The position numbers were made by a program, and so were the translations under genes. The notes under the pieces were generated by a model that searched no databases, was not told the DNA's origin, and saw only the letters and a program-made list of their open reading frames with translations. DNA of 64,000 nt from Nymphalis io (taxonomy: Eukaryota; Arthropoda; Insecta; Lepidoptera; Nymphalidae), in NCBI RefSeq assembly GCF_905147045.1, contig NC_065916.1, positions 4,008,468 to 4,072,467 of the forward strand. Reading direction: 5' to 3'. Shown here piece after piece: positions 21,325 to 32,484 of the stretch; the first letter of the stretch is position 1; every line of letters begins with the position of its first letter.

Positions 21325-21475
21325 GATACTTGCCTTTCACGCCAAAGGTCGTGGGTTCGATTCCCACCCAGGACAGACATTTGTGTGCATGAACATGTCT
21401 GTTTGTCCTGAGTCTGGGTGTAATTATCTATATAAGTATGTATTTACAAAAGAAAAGTAGTATATGTATTATATC
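21325..21475 (+). mobile_element. SINE-2, 5' part, split by a LINE
   Basis: tRNA-derived head with B-box-like GGTTCGATTCCCACCC, then GACAGACATTTGTGTGCATG, up to GTATTATATC. A LINE interrupts it, and the SINE resumes at 23641 with ATCAGTTGTCTGGTTTCC to about 23735. Confidence 0.85.
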
Positions 21476-23640
21476 TCCTCACTGAAAAGCATAAATATCA
21501 TAAAAAGTTTAAAAAATTTAATAATCCGCGAGACTATGACACTTTTTCTTTGCTACGTAAAAGGAGTAAGAACCTTATAGACAAATGCTATAACGATTTC
21601 GTGTGTTCGGTGGAAGACTCAATACACAGTAATTCAAAAATTTTCTACCGATTCATAAATGATAAAAAAGTTATTAAATATACGAATAAAACTTCTAAAA
21701 ACGCCCAGGACGCTTGCGAATTATTTTCAAATTATTTTAGTTCAGTATTTAGTTCCTTCAATCTAAAAGGCTCACATAATTTTCATGCGGTCGATTACAA
21801 TAATAATACACTAAGTAACTTTTCTATCTCTAAAAATGAAATATGCAAAAAAATTAGGAATCTAGATCAAAATAAGGGTGCAGGCCCTGACGGGATTCCA
21901 CCTTCTTTCATAAAATTATGTGCTCAAGAACTTAGCACTCCACTGTCTATTCTGTTCAACATGTCCCTTAACAATGGTATCTTCCCTAAATACTGGAAAA
22001 CTGCCTATATTATACAAATTTATAAATCTGGAGACCGTTCACATTGCGAAAATTACCGTCCTATCAGTATTTTGTAAATGTTTCTCCAAAATCTTAGAAT
22101 CTATCGTATACGATAAAATTTATCATCACGTATATCCGGCACTGTGTAACAAACAGCATGGCTTTGTAAAAAATCGTTTCACTACATCAAATTTGGTAGA
22201 ATATAAGAACTATATTTGCAACACTTTTGCGAAATGTGGACAAACGGACTCGATATATACTGACTTCTCAAAAGCGTTTGACAAGGTAAACCACATTTTG
22301 CTCTGTCGCAAACTAAAAGCATACGGAATCCATGGCTCCTTATTAAGATGGGTAGAATCATACCTAGACAGGAGAACACAATTAGTTGCAATCAAAGGGT
22401 ACACTTCCTCCCCCGCAACAATTACATCTGGGGTACCACAGGGGTCGAACCTTGGACCTTTATTTTTCATAATATTTATTAATGACCTAGCTAAAGAGTT
22501 GTCGTGTCAATTTTTACTATACGCCGATGATCTTAAAATGTATTCTTCGATTAATAACGTCAATGATGCTATATCTCTTCAAAAGGACTTAGATACTCTT
22601 TCCAGATGGTGCACTAATAATCATATGACGCTAAATATAGAAAAGTGCTTTGTAATAAGTTGTACACTGAAAAGATCGAAAAAAGTACTTTTTGATTACA
22701 CTATAAACAAAAACATACTTTCACGCAAATCCACCGCAAAAGACCTGGGAGTAATATTTTGTGGATTCATAAGCAGGTGCACTAAAAGTTTTAAAAGGCC
22801 TAAAACTACTATACATCTTTACTGTTCAATAGTTCGCAGTATTTTAGAATATAACTCGGTTATATGGTCACCTAACTATGCCACTTACTGTGAAAAGGTA
22901 GAAGCCGTACAGAAAAGGTTTTTACGATTGCTCAGTTTTCGCTATCAGTACGGACGTAAACTCGAATGCTACAATGACAGGCTTAGTCATTTTAAATTGC
23001 AAACACTAGAAATGCGTCGTGACTGCAATAACTTAGTATATTTGCATAAAATAATACACGGTGTTATTGATTCACCCTTGCTTTTAAGATCCATCAACAT
23101 AAACACTAACTTTAAATACCGACACCCTAGAATATTTACCCTGGACGCATACAATAACAACATATCATATCATAATCCTATCGGTCGTATGTGTCGCGCA
23201 TATAACAAAATTTTTCTCGAAAAAGACGCGAATGATGGTATTGACATTTTCAACAATAACCTAAATCTATTTAGAAAACAATTGGTTTCAATATTTTCAA
23301 TTAACAACTAATAATAGTGATTAAATCTATTTTCTTATTCATTATTTAGTTCCTCATTTCAACATTTCATAATTTCATTTTATTTTTCATTGTCATAACT
23401 TGTTCATATTTTTCTGTATAATTTTTTCTTTTCATTTATTGTAAACGTTTTTTGTAAAGTGTACAATGTATTCTTAAGTGCTGATGTTATTTGATTTTTA
23501 TAAGTGAAATATTTCGTCTACAATCTGTGTTCACATAGTTGTTGGGTTATAACTTAGCTTGCTTATAATGTTTACTTATATATTAAATGTGTCTTTAGTT
23601 ATAATCTGTTTTGTGGACCATAAATAAATAAATAAATAAA
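21476..23640 (+). mobile_element. LINE (CR1/Jockey group) inserted in a SINE
   Basis: A 5'-truncated non-LTR element on the plus strand, ending in AAATAAATAAATAAATA at 23620-23640. The interrupted SINE joins on both sides with about 5 bp (ATATC) in common. Its protein resembles the LINE in the rDNA spacer (same TSGVPQGS.LGP and YTDFSKAFDK style). Confidence 0.85.
21550..23311 (+). pseudogene. LINE reverse transcriptase, frameshifted
   Basis: The first frame 21550-22077 holds the pre-RT region and RT start (NKGAGPDGIPPSFIKLCAQE, KSGDRSHCENYRPISIL). After a shift near 22065 the second frame continues to 23311 with KQHGFVKNR, IYTDFSKAFDKVNH, TSGVPQGSNLGPLFF and the YADD catalytic box near 22520. 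The endonuclease is absent, and a short deletion follows KDLGVIF. Only the one frameshift interrupts the RT. Confidence 0.85.
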
Positions 23641-23871
23641 TATCAGTTGTCTGGTTTCCATAACACAAGCTCTGCTTAATTTGGGATCAGATGACCGTGT
23701 GTGAATAATGTCTCATATTATTATTATTATTATATTATTGCTTTCTCAAGATAAGTAATGTAGTAGGCCCAGTAACAACACTATTATTAATGAAGTTTTA
23801 TTAAATCGTTACTATCGAATGAATTTCTATGGATTGCTGTTATCAATAGCATTAATAATAATAATGTCCTC

Positions 23872-24222
23872 CAGACCGATTTCGGCCACGGCGGCCAATC
23901 TGAAGAGAGATTAGCCAACTACGCAGGAGATATTATAGTGCACAAGTGTGTGCGCAAACACAGGTGCACTCTCTATTGCCTAACTCTCATAATCCGATGG
24001 GACGGCGATCCGACACGACTGGAAAGAGTTCAGGCGCAGGACCAACGGTTTTACGTACTTTCCGAGGCACGGGAGTGTACACACTTCCAACTTTCAGACT
24101 CCGGGCTGCTACTGAGAATTTTCTAACAGAAAAACCCAATAACTTTTTATTGGCCCGATCTGGGAATTGAACTCAGGACCTCCGGGGTCTGCGGTCTTAT
24201 ATGAAGCCACTAGACTAACGAG
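23872..24222 (-). mobile_element. SINE-3 (tRNA-derived)
   Basis: On the minus strand the head reads CGTTAGTCTAGTGGCTTC (A-box-like) and GAGTTCAATTCCCAGATC (B-box-like), followed by about 250 bp ending in the GGCCGAAATCGG segment near 23880. Shorter pieces occur at 38273-38355 and 46640-46850. Confidence 0.75.
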
Positions 24223-25539
24223 GCAGGCAAATGAGTTACCAATAGTATTGTGAACAGAGAGCTATAGTAACTATCGATAATATCGACAATATTGACACAA
24301 GACGATACTTTCGGAAGTACTGTCGATAATAGTTTTCGAGGTCAAACTATCGATAGTTCTGCAACACTGATACCTGGGATTAGGTAAATGAAACTACAAT
24401 TTATTAGATTACAAAAACAATCACTTCTACACTATATATACTCCGTAGCGAATATCTAGACAGCGCGATTCAGGAATGTGACATTTCGAATGAGCGCCAT
24501 CTATCGTTAACGGGGTGTAACATACGCCATCATACAACTGGATAATAGAATAACGGAAGCTTTTACAAAGATTAATATAATTGAAAAATGAGTATGAAAA
24601 CTAGATACAGATGTTTAGACAACTTGTAGCCGAGATGGCCCAGTGGTAAGAACGCGTGAATCTTAACCGATGATCGTGAGTTCAAACCCGGGCAAGCACC
24701 ACTGAATTTTCATGTGCTTAATTTGTGATTATAATTCATCTCACATCATCAAAGTCAACATCAAAGAAAACATCGTGAGGAAACCTGTATGTGTCTAATT
24801 TCACTGAAATTAGACACATACAGGTTTTAGGAATACACAAGTGGTAGGTGTATTCCACCAACCCGCATTGGAGCAGCGTGGTGGAATAAGCTCCAAACCT
24901 TCTTAAAAAAAGGGAGAGGTGGCTTTAGCCCAGCAGTGGGACATTCACAGGCTGTTACGGATACGAACGGCTTAGACAACTGCACGGGACTAATAATAGT
25001 ACTTGTGTGTGCGTGCAAGCACAGACAGTCTCTATTCCCACACACTCTTAATCCTATTGAAAACCGAGATGGTAGTGAATAGAATGTGTAAATCGTTACC
25101 AATGATAGCGTGTTAAAACCCAGATTAGCACCTCTAAATTGGAACAGCGTATTGGAATAAGCTCCTCTTCAAAGGGAGAAGAGGGATTAGCCCAGCAGTG
25201 GGACATAGACATTTACATAATCCCAGGGTGAAAATTAGAGAAAGTTCAGGCGCAAACAATGTCTTTACATGCTTCCAAATCTCACTTCTAGTGTACAACT
25301 TACTTTTACTTTTCTTTTCTATTTACTTATTATAAAAAAATAACGCCTCTGCTGGGCTAAGCCCTCCCCTCCACTTGTGATTTGGAGCTCTAGCTTTCTG
25401 CTTCAAGGCGGGTTGATGGATATACATAGCAATACTTCATCCCATAAAAGCAGATCTCCTGACAATGTGCCCATTAATTAAGCACATCAAAGTGCAGTGG
25501 TGTTTGCCCGGGCTTTGCAAGTGGGTGGGGGATTGTTCT
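24140..25539. repeat. Dispersed duplicated block, copy 1
   Basis: The SINE-3 head, an anonymous stretch (24236-24627), SINE-1 and about 570 bp more recur together at 38275-39575 in the GTPase intron, and from the TGGATAATAG point at 60764-61678. The right end here (GGGGGATTGTTCT) abuts the first base of a Gypsy LTR. The anonymous stretch has several TATCGATA-type sites and no gene. Confidence 0.85.
24628..24962 (+). mobile_element. SINE-1 (tRNA-derived), with a new hairpin
   Basis: The head GAGATGGCCCAGTGGTAAGA (A-box-like) and GAGTTCAAACCCGGGC (B-box-like) lead into the body CACCACTGAATTTTCATGTG and the end CCCAGCAGTGGGACATTCAC. Other copies lie at 38750, 44591, 57048 and 60846 (plus) and 51013 (minus). 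This copy contains a 47-nt perfect palindrome at 24781-24827 that the others lack. Confidence 0.88.
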
Positions 25540-25630
25540 TGGAACGTCAATCAAACACAGGAGCAAGATGGTGACTGATTTATTGCGAATATAAAAATAC
25601 CTACATACAGTTATAATATAAAACCGTCCA
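25540..25630 (-). repeat. 3' LTR of Gypsy copy B
   Basis: 91 bp, identical to 15650-15740, with the purine tract directly inside (25631-25644). Confidence 0.88.
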
Positions 25631-26024
25631 TTTTCCCCCTTTTTAAATTACTTAAACACTTAAAGTATAGCTATAACAGTAAAGTTTATATTCTTATTAA
25701 TTAACAAACAGTATTTAAACAATATTTAACGGTATAAAAACTACATCTAGGTTCTAGGTACATATATACGTATGTATGTATATACAATTATACATGTATT
25801 ATAATATATATATACTTAAACTAACTAAACAAACAAACACCTCTTAAAATTACGTTTAACAATGTTTTTTTATTCTGCGGTTATAAGCGCGCAAATCTCT
25901 AGCAGTAGCATTCGGAGGGGGAGGCGTCGGGGGACGCGGTCCAGGTGACAATGAACGTGTCTCCGGGCCACTGTCCTCGGCTTCCCCTGCCGCGTCCTCA
26001 AGCCTCTCCTCCTCAGCCTCACTA

Positions 26025-27972
26025 TCAGCCGTATAAAGGGGGACCGTTATCCGTAACTAGTTGCGATGGAAGCCCGAATCTCGCAAAAATAGTTCTTAAA
26101 ACGGAAATGGTCGAATCTGCGTCCGTTCGTAACATACATACAACTTCCAGCCACTTGGAGTGCGCGTCGATTAATATTAAATATTTTTTTCCTGCACATT
26201 CAGCGAAGTCCGCATGTAAGCGTTGCCACGGATGAAGAGGAAATTCCCACGGATGCAAAGTAGCCCGCGGGGGTGCGTCTCGAACCATGCGACACGCTTC
26301 GCAATTCCGACACAAATTTTCTATATCCCTATCAATATTAGGCCAATAGATATAACTTCTTGATACATTTTTCATTTTATTTATACCAAGATGACCTTCG
26401 TGTATTTCTTTCAAGATCTTTTTACGTAATTGTGGCGGTACTATGATTCTATATTTATAAATTAAACAACCTAATTCTAAAACAATTTCGTTTTTCCTAC
26501 TAAAATAAGCTTTTTCTTCCTCGCATTTCGTATAAGACGGCCATCCAAACAACACATAACCAACGACCTTATTTAATAATGGATCTTTCTTTGTTTCGCG
26601 ACTAATATCTTTAAAATTAATGGGTAAGTTATCGTCTATTATATTGATATAACTTAACGGCGCAGGCGATGATGATCGGTGTTCGCACGGCAGGGGTAAG
26701 CGGGATAACGCATCGGCCGGACTGTTCTCGCACGAACGCACAAATTCTACCGAAAATTCGTAAGCCGATAACCGCGCCGCCCAGCGCTGCAAGCGACTTG
26801 CAGCCGTTTGAGGGATACCGCATTTTGGACTAAAAATGTAACTTAACGGTTGATGATCCGTTCGTAGTACAAATCGTCTACCGAAAAGATATTGATGATG
26901 TTTAATAATCCCAAAAAAGATAGCTAACGCTTCTTTATCAAGTTGGCTATAATTAATTTCTGCACTATTAAGCGTGCGCGACACACAGCTCACGGGGCGC
27001 TCGCTGCCGTCCGGGTAGCGGTGCGCGAGAACGGCGCCCAGCCCGTACGCGCTGCTATCCACCGACAACACCAACGGCCGGCCCTCTTCGTAGTGTGCCA
27101 GCACCTTATCCCCTGTCAATACACTCTTAGCCTTAGAAAAAGCCGCTTCACAATCCGCGTTCCAATTCCATTCAACATTTTTTTTTTAGTAAACTATGTA
27201 AGGGATGTAAAATTATACTAAGATTTTGAATGAATTTACCATAATAGTTTAGCATTCCTAAAAAACTCTTTAACTGAGTAACATTTTCCGGTCGTGGCGC
27301 ATCGCATATAGCTGATATTTTTTTATTATCGGGGTGCAAGCCTAATCTATCTATAATAAAGCCTAAATATTTGACGTTAAATTTCAAGAAACTACATTTG
27401 TTTAATTTTACCGTGAAACCCATAGACCGTAACCGTTCCAGCACAGCTCGTAAATTACTCATATGTATTTGTCTATTAGAACCTGTCACACAAATATCAT
27501 CTAAAAACACTACCGTACCGGGAACCCCTCGGAGCGTCTCTTCCATAATTTTTTGAAATTTTTCCGGTATACATGATAACCCGAAAGGTGTGCGGCGATA
27601 TACGAAGGTGCCGATATGAGTAGTGATCGCGGTATAAGGTTGAGATTCCTCTGATAAAAGGACTTGTTGATATGAGTGTTTCAAGTCAATTTTTGAAAAC
27701 TCCTCACCCCCACTCAATGCTGCAAACAATTCCTCTATACGAGGCAAAGGGTAATAATCACGTTTTAATTTCGGGTTTATCGTAATTTTATAGTCCCCGC
27801 AAATACGTATTTCGCCGCATTCCTTCACCACGGGGACGATCGGAGTTCCGTACTCCGAGTGGTCCACGCGGTAGGTATAACCCTCGCGCTCGAGGCGCTC
27901 GAGCTCGTTCTCGACGCGGCCGCGCAGCGCGAGGGGAACGGGGCGTGAAGAAGTCCTCATCCTCGGAGGCAC
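26025..27972 (-). pseudogene. pol: Gypsy pol, copy B, one frameshift
   Basis: From 27972 leftwards: RT amino end (YGTPIVPVVKECGEIRICGD), RT core with FLDD near 27507-27517, then a frameshift where a run of ten T (27178-27187) replaces the nine T of copy A, then RNase H and partial integrase ending at 26025 as in copy A. The integrase lacks its last third. Everything else is collinear with copy A. Confidence 0.87.
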
Positions 27973-28804
27973 TCGCGTCTAAAACATAATTATTATAGCT
28001 ATTGCGCCCAAATGCACGATTCCGCACTTCCTCACACATAACTTTTAAATGCCCTTTTTTTTGACATTTATCGCAACTATATTGCGCATAACGACACTTA
28101 TTAGCACTATGAGACTTCCCACATCTCCAACAGCGCACCTCGTCCGCATCCCTCCGGCCGCGGGCGCGCGCGCCGCCGCCGGCCACAGCCGAGGGCCGCC
28201 GCGCCGGGCCGCGCCGGTCGCTCGCCTGATGCAGGGCTTCTGCGCCCTCGCCGCCTGCACACGAGGCCGTAGTCGGGACCGACGTCGCCCCGCTCACCTC
28301 CGCGTGCTTCTCTGCAGCCTCCAGCGCCAGAGCCAACTCCACCGCCTCCTTAAATTTGATATTTCTCTCCGCGAATATTCTAGACCGCATCACTTCATTG
28401 ACCAATCCAGACACAAATTGATCTCGTAGGTTTTCTTCCAGCGTACTCCCAAAATAACATGTTGTTGCCAGGTGTTTAAGGTTGTGAAGATAATCCATGA
28501 GAGGCTCGCCGGGGCGTTGTCTACGTAACCGAAACACGTGGCGTTCGGCTATTTCTGAGCGTTGTGGTTCTAGGTGATCGGATAATAGTTTTACCAATTG
28601 ATCGAAGTTTTTCGTTTCGGGAAGTGCCGGCGAACATAGATCGCACATTAATGCATAGGTAGCCTCTCCTACAACCGTTATTAATAACGGTACATGCAGT
28701 TCCTCTTTAATCTCATTTAGCACAATGTATTGTTTTACTCTTCTAATATACGCCGGCCACTGCTTAGAATTCACATCGAATGGTTCTAATTTTCCAATAG
28801 GCAT
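27968..28804 (-). pseudogene. gag: Gypsy gag, copy B, lacking the protease join
   Basis: Starts with ATG at 28804 (MPIGKLEPFDVNSKQWPAYI), typical of Gag in Mag/K02A2.6-like Gypsy elements. The capsid-like region spans residues about 1-160. An alanine- and arginine-rich linker follows, then two zinc knuckles near residues 225-255 (CWRCGKSHSANKC and CDKCQKKGHLKVMC) that bind RNA. After an acidic stretch (SEDED) the frame runs into RT sequence in the wrong phase and ends at 27788. No DTG/DSG protease motif is present between the knuckles and the RT, so that part was deleted. Confidence 0.85.
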
Positions 28805-28867
28805 TATTGAAACACTAATTTGTAACTTTTTAAATAATCGCGTGGTATGTAACCGACTCGTCGCCAG

Positions 28868-28958
28868 TGGAACGTCAATCAAACACAGGAGCAAGATGGT
28901 GACTGATTTATTGCGAATATAAAAATACCTACATACGGTTATAATATAAAACCGTCCA
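28868..28958 (-). repeat. 5' LTR of Gypsy copy B
   Basis: 91 bp, identical to 17929-18019. The primer-site-like TGGCGACGAGTCGG lies just inside at 28853-28866, and GTGAC follows outside. Confidence 0.88.
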
Positions 28959-29222
28959 GTGACAAACGGTAGCTTCGTTATGTGACGTATTAGCAGGCCG
29001 TGTTCCGATGGTGACAAACGGTAGCTTACCTCGACTATGTGCTGTTAATAAGCAGGCCGTGTCCCGAGGGCGGCAAACGGTAGCTCAAGTTCATTAAGCT
29101 TGACACAATGTACGTCCAAATAAGAATGAAGTGATATCTAGTTTATTAGTGTAGTGATTACCAGTGAAGTGCGTTATTAGTGTTTCTGACATTAACGGAA
29201 TAACTATTGATTAATTAAGTGA

Positions 29223-32200
29223 TTGTATCATTTTAAATGTTTCTTAATGTTTGATCAAAACTTGAAATTCAGCGTTCAGCGTCGTTCAGCGGTGCACACC
29301 CCCACCATACCCACACTGTTTGAGGTCGAGTTCTCTAACATCCGAGGACTCCACGCTAACCTCAACGCTGTCCACCACCATCTCGAGACAGCACGGCCAG
29401 CAATGTTGTTTCTCACGGAGACGCAAATACTCCGCCCTGCCGACACCAGCTACCTTAACTATCCCTGCTACATGCTTGAAGAATCTTTTAAAGCGAAAGC
29501 CGGAGTATGCTTGTTCGTCAGGGCGGATGTTTGTTGTCACCGATTGCGCTGCTTGGAGGACCCCTCCTTCTCCATGTTGGTGGTACGTGTGGACCTGGTT
29601 CGTCAGAGTCGAGTCTACGTGTGCCTCTACAGATCCCACAATGGTGACTTGGAGACAAGCCGATTATTCGACCATCTTAGTCGGGTGGCAGATGCTGCGC
29701 AAGAGCAAACTGCTCTTGCGCAGCATCTGCCACCTAACGCGGAATTGGTGTTTTTGGGGGATTTTAATGCTCACCATGAATCATAGTTGAAATCCCTCAA
29801 AACTGACCATGCTGGAAGAACTCATGCTTTTGCTCTCACACACGACTTGACCCAACTAGTTGATCAGCCCACCAGGATCCCAGACATTGATGGGCAAGCG
29901 CCTTCCCTACTGGATCTTCTGCTGACTTCTCACCCGGTGGAATATCAGGTTGTGGTTCAAGCTCCACTTGGTTCTTCGGATCACGGCCTTATATCTACCA
30001 AAGTGCCACAGGCCAAGCTGCCGCCATCAGCGGTATGCAAACGTCGCGATTGGCACTATAAGTCGGCAGATTGGGACGGTATGCGCGATTACTATGCGTC
30101 AGTCCCTTGGAAGGAACGTTGCTTCAGTGGGAATGACCGACAGCTAGTGCCGCTGCTGTTGCTGATGAGATCATGTTAGGAATGGAATACTACATTCCTA
30201 GCTCAGATCTCATCAATAGGGGTACGCGTAACCGTTGGTTCACTCGTGAATGTGCCGACGCTGTATCATCTAAGCAGGCGGCATATCGCGCGTGGATCAA
30301 CGGCTGCATTAGCGGGGCATTTAACATTGACTCACTGAAAGCAAACTACAATAAAAATTCCAAGTCCTGTAGGAAAGCATACACGAGAGCGGATGCTCAG
30401 CGCATTGTACAGATTGGTCATGACCTTATTTCGCATCCTAGGGGCTCCCGTAGCTTCTGGCGTCTGACCAAGTCTGTGCAAAACAATTTCTGCCAACCTT
30501 CGCTGCCACCGCTCAGAAATCCGGACGGATCGCTAGCTCACAGTCCGCAGGAGAAAGCCGACCTCCTGACTAAACTCTTTGCCGACAACTCTGTGATCGA
30601 TGATTGTAGTGCGCAGCCACCAACAATACCTTCATGTGGCCACACGATGCCTGACATCAAAATCAGGCAACGCGATGTGCGTGCGGAGCTGCAATCACTT
30701 GATATACGGAAAGCTAGCGGTCCTGATGGAATACCAGCCATTGTGCTGAAGAAGTGCTAGGCGGAGCTGTCTCCTGTGTTAACGCGCCTGTTCCAACTTT
30801 CTCTCTCTTCGGGATGTGTGCCGGAGGCTTGGAGAAGAGCTAATGTGCAAGCGGTTCCCAAAAAAGGGGATCGGTCTGACCCGGCAAATTATCGGCCAAT
30901 AGCCTTATAAAAATAATCACCTCAGTACTTTGTAAGGTGATGGAACGGATTTTAAACAACCAACTGATCCATTACCTAGAAGATCACTGTCTAATTAATG
31001 ATCGTCAGTACGGGTTTCGACCAAAACGGTCCACAGGTGATCTTCTAGCGTACGTAACGCACCTCTGGGGTGAAGCTATCGACAAGCATGGAGAATCGTT
31101 GGCTGTCAGCCTCGATATCTCCAAGGCTTTCGACAGGGTCTGGCACAGAAGTCTTCTCTCCAAGCTACCGGCATATGGTCTGCCTGCTCAGCTATGCACC
31201 TGGATTGCCAGCTTCCTACACAAGCGTAGCCTTCGTGTTTTAGTAGATGGTTGCGCTTCACAATTCTATGTAGTGAATGCTGGCGTCCCCCAGGGATCTG
31301 TGCTATCTCCCACACTCTTTCTTTTGCATATCAATGATATGCTCTCTCTTGGGAACATACATTGCTATGCAGATGATAGTACAGTGCATGGTGGATACCA
31401 CGGACGCGCAGTGGCTGGGCGGGCGGAAACTGAGGAGAAGCGGGAGAATCTTGTTATTGAAATTGATAGGACATTAGAGCTCATCGCCAAATGGGGTTCT
31501 GATAATCTTGTTGAGTTTAATGCCAAGAAAACACAGGTGTGCGCTCTCACAGCGAAAAAGTCACCATTTTACCCTCATCCCTCCCTCTGTGGCACACCGC
31601 TGATGATACAAAGCAAAATCGCCATGCTGGGGATGGACGTTCGCTGCGACCTTAGTCCAAGGGCATATAATTACATCGAGGCTATTATAAAAACAGCTTC
31701 ACGAAAACTCGGAGTTCTGAACAAGGTGCGGCGTTTTTTCACGCCACAACAACTGTGCCTGTTATACAAAACACAGGTACGGTCTTGCGTTGAATATTGC
31801 TCGCACCTTTGGGATGGCTCCGCTAAATACCTTATAGAGGCCTTGGACCGGTTGCAGCGACGTGCAGTACGCATTATTGGCGACGTAAAGGTCACAAACA
31901 CCCTTGAACCTTTACAATTGCGTCGTGAGATAGCAGCACTGAGCGCTTTCTATCGTCTGTATCACGGCGAGTGCTCTGAGGAATTATTCTCTCTAATTCC
32001 TGCTTCCCCCTTCCTTCTTAAGTCCACGCGAGCTGGTTCTCGATGTCACCGCCTAACTGTGACATCAATTCCATCGCGCACAAAGAAATTTGGCAACTCC
32101 TTTCTATGTCGCACTACCAAAGAATGGAATTCCTTACCAGCTCACGTGTTCACCTCCTCTTACAACCCGGGTTCCTTCAAACGAGGCGTGAAGAGGCATC

Positions 32201-32229
32201 TTGCGGGCCGGCAAGGCGGGGACGGCTAG
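29223..32229 (+). pseudogene. Zenon-like LINE endonuclease-RT, copy B
   Basis: The same protein as copy A but reaching the natural end. Endonuclease at 29223-30179, interrupted by TAG at 29785 where copy A has TGG. Linker and RT start at 30173-30760, ended by TAG at 30760 where copy A has GCG. A small insertion lies near 30905. RT core and C-terminus at 30937-32229 carry VSLDISKAFDRVWH, NAGVPQGSVLSPTLF, the CYADD catalytic box near 31365 and the SCVEYCSHLWDG region. The 3' half is open to the final stop. Two stops and the indel make it non-functional. Confidence 0.86.
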
Positions 32230-32272
32230 TACAGAACATTCTTCCCAACTGTACTGGCCGTCGTCGCGTTTG

Positions 32273-32309
32273 GACTCTACTACCACTTACCATCAGGTGG
32301 AGTAGAGTC
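32273..32309 (+). other. 3' UTR stem-loop of the Zenon-like LINE
   Basis: GACTCTACTACCAC (32273-32286) pairs with GTGGAGTAGAGTC (32297-32309) with one bulged base, just before the A-tail. LINE 3' hairpins can be recognised by the element's own RT; that role is inferred. Confidence 0.65.
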
Positions 32310-32369
32310 ATTTGACTTCCCGGGGCATATAAAAAAAAAAAAAATCACAACTAACAGAACGTAACGCAC

Positions 32370-32484
32370 CTATGATAAGTTCGTCGCCCTCGTAGAGTCG
32401 CCCTCGCGCGAGCAGTCCCCCCACAACGGGCCCCGTCGAGTCCCCTACGTGGAAAATTTCGTCTATTTGAAACTCGCACGCATC
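32370..32484 (-). CDS. GTPBP1/2-like exon 12 (intact copy)
   Basis: Encodes DACEFQIDEIFHVG, then STGPVVGGLLARGRLYEGDE and LIIG. It matches the FQID.....GTVVSGT beta-barrel region that follows the GTPase domain. Acceptor TTACAG and donor GGTGCG are present; 115 bp, start phase 0, end phase 1. Confidence 0.82.

Larger units (their letters stand above)
25540..28958 (-). mobile_element. Gypsy LTR retrotransposon, copy B, with gag
   Basis: Same element as copy A but 3,419 bp long, with 91-bp LTRs at 25540-25630 and 28868-28958. The right flank (GTGAC, then LINE 5' UTR) equals that of copy A; the left flank is unrelated and has no GTGAC. Both copies share the single A/G LTR difference, so copy B arose by duplication or recombination and not by a fresh insertion. 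It has gag and the RT start but no protease motif. Confidence 0.9.
28959..32343 (+). mobile_element. Zenon-like LINE, copy B, complete 3' end
   Basis: It holds the last 5' UTR monomers (starts 28992 and 29051), the endonuclease, the RT and a 3' UTR with a stem-loop, then an A-tail at 32331-32343. It sits in the intron downstream of GTPase exon 12: the sequence CACAACTAACAGAACG follows both this A-tail and the matching intron in copy A. Confidence 0.87.

Noticed and set aside
24628..24720. tRNA gene candidates at the SINE heads
   Set aside because: A-box and B-box motifs are present, but the sequences do not fold into a complete cloverleaf with an acceptor stem and recur with SINE bodies attached, so they are SINE promoters.
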